Made by a program: the position numbers and the translations under genes
Notes under the pieces: model-generated
Seen by the model: the letters and a program-made list of their open reading frames with translations, nothing else
What the model was told of the DNA's origin: nothing
The model's database searches: none
From: an uncultured Flavobacteriales bacterium
Lineage (GTDB): Bacteria; Bacteroidota; Bacteroidia; Flavobacteriales; BACL11
Assembly (NCBI GenBank): GCA_950069165.1
Contig: CATMIT010000019.1
Location: 1 to 19,511, forward strand
Direction of reading: 5' to 3'
Length of the DNA: 19,511 bases
Part shown: positions 8,060 through 14,984 of the stretch, in pieces
Layout: every line of letters begins with the position of its first letter
How positions within the stretch are numbered: the first letter of the stretch is position 1

Positions 8060-9112
8060 TTAGTACTTCTGTTTTTCTTTAGTCCTTTTCGATAAAAGAG
8101 GATTAGATGTGAGCTCTTTATATTCTTTTCTTTTTCTGTAAATGTCGCATGCCATATACACCGCATTTCTGAACGATTTTTCATCTGCACAATTTTTACC
8201 AGCAATATCGTAAGCCGTTCCGTGAACCGGGGAAGTTCTCACAATAGAAAGTCCAGCGGTATAATTCACCCCTTCTGAAAAAGAAAGGGTTTTAAATGGC
8301 GTTAGCCCTTGATCGTGATACATGGCCAAAACACCATCAAAATTTTGTAAATTTTCTTTGGTGAAAAAACTATCAGCAGAATACGGCCCAAAAGCCAAAA
8401 TATCTTTCTGTTTTGCCTTTTTGATAGCTGGCAAAATAATTTCTTTTTCTTCCGTTCCTAGCATGCCGTCTTCCCCAGCATGAGGGTTTAATCCAATTAC
8501 TGCAATCTTTGGTTTTGAAATGCCAAAATCTTGAATTAAGGTTTTTGACAACTGCTCTATTTTAGATAATATCTTTTTTTCTGATAAAGAATTAGCTACT
8601 TCTGAAAGCGGAATATGTCCTGTAACAAAAGCGATTCGCATGGCGTCAGATAGCATTATCATTAAAGGGTCTCCATCAAATTGTTGTCCTAAATATTCGG
8701 TATGCCCAATAAATGCACTTTGGTTTTTCTGAATATTTGCTTTACTAATAGGAGCAGTTACCAAAACATTCACCTCCTTATTTTTTAGGGCATCTGTTAC
8801 TTTCTCTAAGGACTTAAAAGCATACTTCCCAGCAGTTTCTGAGGGTTCCCCAAATTTGATTTCAACTTCTTCATTCCAACAGTTTAGCAGATTTGCTCTT
8901 TTAATATTTATATCTTTTATTTTGTTTATGATGTTAAAACTAAAATCTTTTATTTCTAATGCTTTTCGGTGATAGGAAGATGTTTTCGCCCCACCAAAAA
9001 TAATAGGGGTACAGAGTTCCATCACCCTATTATCTAAAAAAGTTTTGATGATAACTTCCATCCCAATTCCATTCAAATCTCCAACAGAAATACCAACTTT
9101 AATTTTTGCCAT
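8060..9112 (-). CDS. pdxA: 4-hydroxythreonine-4-phosphate dehydrogenase
   Basis: NAD-dependent enzyme of DXP-dependent pyridoxal phosphate synthesis; it oxidises and decarboxylates 4-phosphohydroxythreonine before PdxJ, which also uses the product of dxs. The 350 residues contain KVGISVGDLNGIGMEVIIKT, VTAPISKANI and FIGHTEYL (His137). The three metal ligands of the family are His166 (VTGHIPL), His211 (GLNPHAGEDG) and His266 (MYHDQGLTPFK), at the same numbers as in E. coli. The C-terminus has RTSPVHGTAYDIAGKN. The ATG overlaps the pepA stop by one base (TAATG), so the two are probably translationally coupled. Confidence 0.95.
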   Translation of the reverse strand: MAKIKVGISVGDLNGIGMEVIIKTFLDNRVMELCTPIIFGGAKTSSYHRKALEIKDFSFNIINKIKDINIKRANLLNCWNEEVEIKFGEPSETAGKYAFKSLEKVTDALKNKEVNVLVTAPISKANIQKNQSAFIGHTEYLGQQFDGDPLMIMLSDAMRIAFVTGHIPLSEVANSLSEKKILSKIEQLSKTLIQDFGISKPKIAVIGLNPHAGEDGMLGTEEKEIILPAIKKAKQKDILAFGPYSADSFFTKENLQNFDGVLAMYHDQGLTPFKTLSFSEGVNYTAGLSIVRTSPVHGTAYDIAGKNCADEKSFRNAVYMACDIYRKRKEYKELTSNPLLSKRTKEKQKY

Positions 9113-10533
9113 TACGCTCTGTTTTTTATGAAATGATATAACAATCTTACACCCATTCCTGTGGCACCTTTTCCTCTATACCCATATTTTGCTTTCACAA
9201 AAGTTGACCCTGCAATATCCAGATGTATCCAAGGGTAATCGGTAAAATGAGCCAAAAACTTACCAGCAGTAATTGCTCCGCCAAAAGGCCCTCCTAAATT
9301 TTTAATATCGGCAACATCCGATTTTATCAATTCATCATAATCGGACCAAAAAGGCATTTCAGCCAAGCGTTCATGGGTTTCTTCCCCAATTTTTTTCAAA
9401 GTAGTATGTTCCTTCTCAGCCCCTTCATGCATACTTACAATTCCAAAATGACCAATTGCAGCAGCTGCCGCACCTGTTAAGGTTGCTAAATCAATTACCA
9501 ATTCTGGCTTGTATTTTTTTGCAAAACTCAGAGCATCAGCCAAAACTAATCTTCCTTCTGCATCTGTGTTTAGTACCTCAACTGATGTGCCGTCATGCAT
9601 GTAAATGACATCCCCAGGAGCATAGGCATTCCCAGATGGACGATTGTCAGTTGCCGGAACTAAAGCGATTACATGAACAGGAATTTTATTAGCAGCAATG
9701 GCATGCATTGCCCCAATTACAGTCCCAGCTCCACCCATATCTACCTTCATCATATCCATAGAATTGGCAGTTGGTTTTAAGCTCAAACCTCCCGTATCAT
9801 ACACAATTCCTTTTCCTACCAAAACAATAGGTTTTTTGTTTGTAGCCTTTTTTGGCATCCACTCCATTATGGAGAAAGTGGGATCATCAATACTTCCTTT
9901 ATTTACCGCCAAAAGCCCTCCCATTTTCAAAGATTCTATTTTCTTTTTATTTAAAATAGTTGTTTTAAACCCACTATTTTTTCCGGCTTTTTTTGCCGAC
10001 TCTGCTAAATCTTTTGCTGTTAAATGAGAAAAAGGTTCATTTACTAAATCCCTTGTTAAATAAACGGAATCAATAATGTTTTGCAATTCATCAATATCTT
10101 TTTTATTTGCATTTTTACATAAATAAATCGTTTCTAATTTATTTGGGTTTGCCTCTGTTTTGTGTGTTGTAAAAGTATAATTGGCCAATGCCATTCCCTC
10201 AGTTATTACCAAAACTTCCCTCTGATTTCCTTTTAGATCCACAATAAGTACGGACTTTTTATCTTTTAAATTTCCTTGTAATTGGTCACCTAGCATTCTG
10301 CAATTTTCTTGGCGTTGATTGGTATTTTTCTCTTTTTTTGGGTTTACAACAAAAATCATTCTACTGTACTGATTTATAGCAATAATTTCCTTCTTTTCTT
10401 TCTGCTGTTTTTCGATAAAACCAAGTTCTGATTTACTGAAATCAAAGCTTTTTAAATTGATTTTTTTATCACATATCAGAATTAAGTTATCTTTATCAGA
10501 AATTGTTGTTTTCTTTTTGATTAGCGTCTTCAT
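9112..10533 (-). CDS. pepA: Leucyl aminopeptidase (M17 family)
   Basis: Cytosolic dizinc aminopeptidase that removes N-terminal residues from peptides. From the ATG at 10533 the product has 473 residues. The weakly conserved N-terminal domain occupies roughly 1-150. The M17 catalytic domain contains LVGKGIVYDTGGLSLK (Lys241, Asp246, Lys253), MKVDMGGAGTV (Asp265) and the signature NTDAEGRLVLADAL (Asp324, Glu326, Arg328). All metal ligands and the catalytic lysine and arginine are present. An in-frame TTG at 10560 would add nine residues, but it lies inside a -7 box, so the ATG is preferred. It is divergent from mqnC and coupled to pdxA. The symbol is by family; DNA-binding roles known for E. 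coli PepA are not implied. Confidence 0.94.
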   Translation of the reverse strand: MKTLIKKKTTISDKDNLILICDKKINLKSFDFSKSELGFIEKQQKEKKEIIAINQYSRMIFVVNPKKEKNTNQRQENCRMLGDQLQGNLKDKKSVLIVDLKGNQREVLVITEGMALANYTFTTHKTEANPNKLETIYLCKNANKKDIDELQNIIDSVYLTRDLVNEPFSHLTAKDLAESAKKAGKNSGFKTTILNKKKIESLKMGGLLAVNKGSIDDPTFSIMEWMPKKATNKKPIVLVGKGIVYDTGGLSLKPTANSMDMMKVDMGGAGTVIGAMHAIAANKIPVHVIALVPATDNRPSGNAYAPGDVIYMHDGTSVEVLNTDAEGRLVLADALSFAKKYKPELVIDLATLTGAAAAAIGHFGIVSMHEGAEKEHTTLKKIGEETHERLAEMPFWSDYDELIKSDVADIKNLGGPFGGAITAGKFLAHFTDYPWIHLDIAGSTFVKAKYGYRGKGATGMGVRLLYHFIKNRA

Positions 10534-10543
10534 ATAAATTGTG

Positions 10544-10551
10544 TAATTTTG
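10544..10551 (+). promoter_or_regulatory. Probable -7 promoter box of mqnC
   Basis: TAATTTTG matches TAnnTTTG, 14-23 bases before the candidate mqnC ATGs. A TTTG at 10516-10519 lies 24 bases upstream as a possible -33 element. It is only six bases from the oppositely directed pepA box. Confidence 0.5.
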
Positions 10552-10557
10552 AAGTCG

Positions 10558-10565
10558 CAAAACTA
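10558..10565 (-). promoter_or_regulatory. Probable -7 promoter box of pepA-pdxA
   Basis: TAGTTTTG on the minus strand matches TAnnTTTG. A minus-strand TTG at 10587-10589 lies 21 bases upstream, within normal -33 spacing, so this is the best-supported promoter in the window. It lies 24 bases ahead of the pepA ATG, and its upstream part falls inside the beginning of mqnC. Confidence 0.55.
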
Positions 10566-10574
10566 ATGATTTTT

Positions 10575-11699
10575 ATGGAGAGTAAGCAATTGATAGCAAA
10601 GGCATTAAAAAAAGACTTCTTAACGGCAGAGGAAGGACAGTTTTTATTTGAGAATCTGCCAACCACAGAGTTGATGGGTGTAGCAAATAAATTAAGGCAA
10701 ATACAAGTGCCTGGAAATATGGTAACATGGCAGATTGATAGGAATGTGAATACTACAAATGCATGTACTGCTAATTGTAAGTTTTGTAATTTTTTCCGCC
10801 ATCCCAAGCATGAAGAAGTTTATATTACCGACATAGAAACTTACAAAATAAAAATTGAGGAAACCATTAAATTTGGTGGCGACCAACTGCTTTTACAAGG
10901 AGGTCATCATCCTGATTTAGGATTGGAATATTACTGCAAACTTTTTAGTGAATTAAAAACACTATATCCAAAAATTAAATTACACGCATTAGGTCCGCCA
11001 GAGGTAGCACATATTTGTAAAATTGGTGGAATTTCTCACTTGCAAGCATTGACTGCCCTTAAAAAAGCAGGAATGGATAGCATGCCAGGAGCGGGTGCAG
11101 AAATTTTGAGTGATAGGGTAAGGCGACTTATTTCCAAAGGAAAATGCACTGGACAAGAATGGTTAGATATTATGAAAGTCGCTCATCAAATAGGTTTAAC
11201 CACCTCTGCCACCATGATGTTCGGACATATTGAAACCCTAGAAGAACGCTTTGATCATTTGGTTAGAATTAGGGAGGTGCAAGCCCAAAAACCAGAAGGA
11301 GAAAATGGTTTTTTGGCATTTATTCCCTGGCCATTTATGGATGATGGAACGCTTTTGCAAAGGGTAAAAGGTATCAACAATGAAACTTCTGCTGATGAGT
11401 ATATCCGAATGCTTGCTATTTGCAGAATTATGCTTCCGAATATTAAAAATATTCAGACTTCATGGCTTACCGTTGGAGCGGATACTGCTCAACTTACTTT
11501 GCATGGAGGCGCAAATGATATGGGTTCTATCATGTTGGAAGAAAATGTGGTTTCTGCAGCAGGTGCTCCCCACCGTTTTACATCCGAAAGTATAGTGCAG
11601 TGTATAAAAAAAGCTGGTTTTACTCCTCAATTACGAAACCAAAAATATGAATATAGGCGTAAACCTAAAAAAATGGAAGTGCAAGAAATTGATTATTAA
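10575..11699 (+). CDS. mqnC: Cyclic dehypoxanthinyl futalosine synthase (radical SAM)
   Basis: Radical SAM enzyme of the futalosine route to menaquinone; it cyclises dehypoxanthine futalosine. The 374 residues carry the cluster motif CTANCKFC (Cys64, Cys68, Cys71, spacing CX3CX2C), LLLQGGHHPDLGLEYY, LHALGPPEVAHI, PGAGAEILSDRVR, ATMMFGHIET and FLAFIPWPFMDDGTLL, with a C-terminal GGANDMGSIMLEENVV. MqnE is the close relative, but the HHPDL and AFIPW motifs favour MqnC. The ATG at 10575 gives an N-terminus (MESKQLIAKAL) like related proteins as I recall them; an ATG at 10566 is possible. Its stop overlaps the next start (TAATG). Other mqn genes are not in the window. Confidence 0.93.
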   Translation: MESKQLIAKALKKDFLTAEEGQFLFENLPTTELMGVANKLRQIQVPGNMVTWQIDRNVNTTNACTANCKFCNFFRHPKHEEVYITDIETYKIKIEETIKFGGDQLLLQGGHHPDLGLEYYCKLFSELKTLYPKIKLHALGPPEVAHICKIGGISHLQALTALKKAGMDSMPGAGAEILSDRVRRLISKGKCTGQEWLDIMKVAHQIGLTTSATMMFGHIETLEERFDHLVRIREVQAQKPEGENGFLAFIPWPFMDDGTLLQRVKGINNETSADEYIRMLAICRIMLPNIKNIQTSWLTVGADTAQLTLHGGANDMGSIMLEENVVSAAGAPHRFTSESIVQCIKKAGFTPQLRNQKYEYRRKPKKMEVQEIDY

Positions 11700-14320
11700 T
11701 GCTAAAAAAAGTTTATATATTGTTTTTTCTATTGTTTTTCTCCTTGCAAATGATGGCAACACACAACAGGGCTGGCGAGATAACATACAAACAAATAGGG
11801 CCATTAACTTTTGAAATAACACTCATAACTTTTACCGACCCCACCACGCTTGCCCATCAGCAAAGAACAGAATTATACTTTATATTTTCAGATAATACAC
11901 AAGATACTTTTCCTAGAATTTCTGAAACATTAGTAGGAATTAATATCTCAAAAAACGAATATTTTGGAGTGCATACTTTTCCGGCAGTAGGTACTTATAT
12001 TATTGCTATGGAAGATCCTAACAGAAATGCAGGAGTTGCAAATATTCCAAACTCGGTGGATGTTTCTTTTTATTTAGAAAGTATTTTGATGATAAATCCA
12101 CTAATTGGAAATAATAGTTCGCCCATTTTACTCCATTCCCCAATTGATAAAGCGGTGGTAGGCATTCCTTTTATTCATAATCCTTCTGCATACGACTTGG
12201 ATGGAGATAGTTTAAGTTATGATTTAATTTCTTGTAAAGGAAAAAATGGAAATGATATTGTGGGTTATCAATTCCCAGATGCTTCTAATAGTTTGGCCAT
12301 AGATGCGAGCGGAAATCTGATTTGGGATAGTCCTACAATGGTGGGCGAATATAATATTACAATTCTGATTGAAGAGTGGCGAAATGGAGTGAAAGTTGGT
12401 AGTATTATGAGGGATATGCAAATTACTGTTGCACCTAATACCATTAATAACCAACCACCTAAAATTCAGGTACAAAATAGTTTTTGTGTAGTTGCTGGCG
12501 ATAGTTTAAATATTGCAATTTTAGCATGGGATGAGGACAGTATTTTTACCGATAATTTTGGAAATTACTATTGGGGAAGTAGCACTGTTCCCTTTGGTAG
12601 CACCATTGTAGATACTGCTTTTCAAAAAATTAAATTGAGTGGGACTTCTGGGCTTTTTGCCTTCTCTGAAATTGTAGATACACAAAGTATTTCCACTAAT
12701 TTGACCATTCCAACCTTTTGTGCAGATGTGCGAAAAAGCCCTTATGGGTTGGTGCTGAAAGTAAAGGAGCAATCCCATTCGGCTGTGGCGCTTTCTACCA
12801 TGCAATCCGTGGAGATAAAAATTATTGCTCCAAAAATAGAGAATGTAAAAGTAGATAGTGTAATGCAGATGCAAAAAGCCATTGCTATTTCTTGGAACGA
12901 AAGTATTTGCAGCAATGCAACTTCCTATTTAGTTTACCGAAAAGAGGCAATAAGCAATTTGGCTTTTGACAGTTGCACAATAGGCATCCCTATTGGAAGC
13001 GGATTTTCAAAAATCGGAGAAGTAATCGGGCTCAACAATACCTTATTTGTAGATGATAATAATGGGGAAGGCCTGAGTGAAGGAGTGAATTATTGTTATC
13101 GAATTGTAGCAAAATTTGTAGATGGAGCAGAAAGTATTGTATCAGAAGAGGCATGTGCAGAACTTTTGAATTTTAGTCCACTAATTACCAATGTGAGTGT
13201 AAACCATCCGGATTTGGCAAATGCAATGTATGTGGCTTGGAGCAAACCAAAAGATGTAACTTTTTCTACTAATTCCTTTTACGAACTTTCTCGCTCAGAA
13301 GATGGGCAGAATTTCAATTCTGTTTATACTTCAATCGGTATAAATGATACTACTTATTTTGATGTTGGAATCTCGGCAAACGACAAGCAATATTTTTATA
13401 AAATTCAGCTTTTTGATGGAAGTTTGGTAGGAGAAAGTTCGGCAACATCCCATTGGCTTACCCTTAGCCCACAGGACAATGCAATAGTGCTAAATTTAGA
13501 AAGTAATACACCTTGGGAAGATACTGCTTTTGTTGTTTTTAGGAAAAATCCAAATGCTATCGTCTTTGATTCTATCGCCACAACAACAGATAATTTTTAT
13601 TTGGACAAGGGGCTAAAAAATGGAGAAATGTATTGTTATTTTGTGAAAACAATCGGCAGGTATTCTGGCACAAAAACCATTAGTCCACTTATCAATTTAA
13701 GTAATAATTTGTGCAGCTCTCCGATTGATAGCACCCCTCCTTGCCCTCCTGAAATTACTATTGTAGAGGATTGTAAAAACAGCCAACTGCATTTTTATTT
13801 TGAGAGTGATAGTGTCTGTTTGGAGGATACAGAAATTTATACTATTTATCTATTAAATGGGAACGATAAAAAGTTTATTACTACAATGGATAGCACTTAT
13901 TATTTTTATGAAAATTTGAACTACATTGCTGGCTGTTATGTAGTTACGGCAACTGATTCTTTCGGTAATGAAAGTGTAATTAGCAACCAAATTTGTGCTG
14001 AAAATTGCCCAGAATATAAGTTGCCAAATGTTTTTTCGCCAAATGAGGATAATGTGAATGACCTTTTCGTGCCGATAAAAAACAAGCATATTGAAAGTGT
14101 GGATATGAAAATATTTAACCGTTGGGGGCAAGAGGTTTTTCAAACTAATGAGGTGAAAATAAATTGGAATGGAAGAAAAAGAGGTGAAAAGGGCGATTGC
14201 AGTGAAGGAGTTTATTTTTATGTTTGCACTATTAATGAATTAAAATTAAATGGAATTTCTTCTTATAAATTAAAAGGAACAGTGATTTTGATAAGGGGAA
14301 ATACAAAAAAAGTACAGTAA
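11699..14320 (+). CDS. Large secreted T9SS protein with gliding-motility-type C-terminal domain
   Basis: Predicted exported surface or matrix protein of 873 residues with no recognisable catalytic site. A signal peptide (about 1-20, KKVYILFFLLFFSLQMMA) precedes THNRAGEITY, an opening often seen in this family. Residues 150-245 resemble a cadherin/immunoglobulin-like repeat (AYDLDGDSLSYDL, GNLIWDSPTMVGEYNITI). Residues about 380-488, 495-590 and 590-665 resemble fibronectin type III repeats (YLVYRKEA, YCYRIVAKF, YFYKIQL). Residues 774-866 are a CHU_C-type sorting domain: LPNVFSPNEDNVNDLFVP, MKIFNRWGQEVFQT, WNGRKRGEKGDCSEGVYFYV. It starts within the mqnC stop and ends directly before ribE, so it shares a transcript with two vitamin and cofactor enzymes. 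Ligand and role are unknown. Confidence 0.85.
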   Translation: MLKKVYILFFLLFFSLQMMATHNRAGEITYKQIGPLTFEITLITFTDPTTLAHQQRTELYFIFSDNTQDTFPRISETLVGINISKNEYFGVHTFPAVGTYIIAMEDPNRNAGVANIPNSVDVSFYLESILMINPLIGNNSSPILLHSPIDKAVVGIPFIHNPSAYDLDGDSLSYDLISCKGKNGNDIVGYQFPDASNSLAIDASGNLIWDSPTMVGEYNITILIEEWRNGVKVGSIMRDMQITVAPNTINNQPPKIQVQNSFCVVAGDSLNIAILAWDEDSIFTDNFGNYYWGSSTVPFGSTIVDTAFQKIKLSGTSGLFAFSEIVDTQSISTNLTIPTFCADVRKSPYGLVLKVKEQSHSAVALSTMQSVEIKIIAPKIENVKVDSVMQMQKAIAISWNESICSNATSYLVYRKEAISNLAFDSCTIGIPIGSGFSKIGEVIGLNNTLFVDDNNGEGLSEGVNYCYRIVAKFVDGAESIVSEEACAELLNFSPLITNVSVNHPDLANAMYVAWSKPKDVTFSTNSFYELSRSEDGQNFNSVYTSIGINDTTYFDVGISANDKQYFYKIQLFDGSLVGESSATSHWLTLSPQDNAIVLNLESNTPWEDTAFVVFRKNPNAIVFDSIATTTDNFYLDKGLKNGEMYCYFVKTIGRYSGTKTISPLINLSNNLCSSPIDSTPPCPPEITIVEDCKNSQLHFYFESDSVCLEDTEIYTIYLLNGNDKKFITTMDSTYYFYENLNYIAGCYVVTATDSFGNESVISNQICAENCPEYKLPNVFSPNEDNVNDLFVPIKNKHIESVDMKIFNRWGQEVFQTNEVKINWNGRKRGEKGDCSEGVYFYVCTINELKLNGISSYKLKGTVILIRGNTKKVQ

Positions 14321-14908
14321 ATGTTTACAGGAATAATTGAGCAAATAGCTGAGGTTGTTAAAGTTGAAAATGAAGGGAGTAATCTAAATATTACCTTAAA
14401 ATCAAACATTACAAAGGAGTTGAAAATTGATCAATCTGTGGCGCATAATGGGGTTTGTTTAACAGTAGTTGATATTGATGGCGATAAATATATGGTAACT
14501 GCCATTAAGGAAACTTTAGATAAATCAAACCTTGGACTTTTGAAAGTAGGAAGTAAAGTAAACATGGAAAGGTGCATGAAATTAGGTGATAGATTGGACG
14601 GACATATGGTGCAGGGGCATGTGGACCAAAGCGCAAAATGCACAGCAATAAAAGAGGAAAAAGGTTCGCATATTTTTACTTTTGAGCACAAGCAATCGGA
14701 TAATATGACAGTGGAAAAAGGTTCAGTTTGTGTAAATGGATTGAGTTTAACTGTAGTAAATTCTAAGGACACTTCTTTTTCGGTAGCGATTATACCTTAT
14801 ACTTATGATTATACTAACTTTCAAAATATAGGAGTTGGTGATACGGTAAATATTGAGTTTGATATTTTAGGAAAATATATTGCAAAAATGTTTATGAGGG
14901 ATTTATAA
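14321..14908 (+). CDS. ribE: Riboflavin synthase, alpha subunit
   Basis: Dismutation of two 6,7-dimethyl-8-ribityllumazine molecules to riboflavin. The 195 residues form two tandem lumazine-binding repeats. The first begins MFTGIIEQIAEV and contains SVAHNGVCLTVVDI, ending near LGDRLDGHMVQGHVD. The second contains SVCVNGLSLTVVNS and ends IEFDILGKYIAK. The length is normal for the family. The ATG follows the preceding stop codon with no gap, so translation is probably coupled. It ends the conserved part of the window; the first tRNA-like repeat begins two to three bases after its stop. Confidence 0.96.
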   Translation: MFTGIIEQIAEVVKVENEGSNLNITLKSNITKELKIDQSVAHNGVCLTVVDIDGDKYMVTAIKETLDKSNLGLLKVGSKVNMERCMKLGDRLDGHMVQGHVDQSAKCTAIKEEKGSHIFTFEHKQSDNMTVEKGSVCVNGLSLTVVNSKDTSFSVAIIPYTYDYTNFQNIGVGDTVNIEFDILGKYIAKMFMRDL

Positions 14909-14910
14909 GG

Positions 14911-14953
14911 GGAGGAGTTTGAATCCTCTTATACCGACTTTTTTCTATTTTTG
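14911..14953 (+). repeat. tRNA-Pro 3'-end-like repeat, copy 1
   Basis: A 5-bp stem GAGGA / TCCTC (14912-14916, 14924-14928) encloses a seven-base loop GTTTGAA, the geometry of a tRNA T-arm. It is followed by an acceptor-like strand TTATACCGA, a T-run, and TATTTTTG. Compared with copies 2 and 4 (TCTCATCCCGA) the acceptor part differs by a few bases, so this copy has diverged. It cannot be a whole tRNA because ribE coding sequence ends at 14908. Confidence 0.6.
14946..14953 (+). promoter_or_regulatory. Possible -7 promoter box inside repeat copy 1
   Basis: TATTTTTG matches TAnnTTTG and lies 31 bases before the preferred start of the membrane enzyme that follows. It occupies the same place in the repeat as TACTTTTG in copy 2. 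Confidence 0.45.
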
Positions 14954-14984
14954 TTTTTTATTAATCTACTTACTTGAATTTAAA

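Noticed and set aside
12521..12874. 117-codon minus-strand open frame within the T9SS protein gene
   Set aside because: Antisense to the continuous sense reading frame, with no recognisable motif or promoter.
14870..14940. A complete tRNA gene ending in repeat copy 1
   Set aside because: The upstream bases are ribE coding sequence and no acceptor 5' strand, D-arm or anticodon arm can be drawn; only the T-arm and acceptor-like end is present.
14908..14945. Intrinsic terminator after ribE (GAGGA/TCCTC hairpin with T-run)
   Set aside because: The T-run starts about ten bases after the stem, too far for a usual intrinsic terminator, and the same T-run recurs in copies 2 and 4 without a comparable hairpin. 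Tract and hairpin fit the tRNA-like element better.
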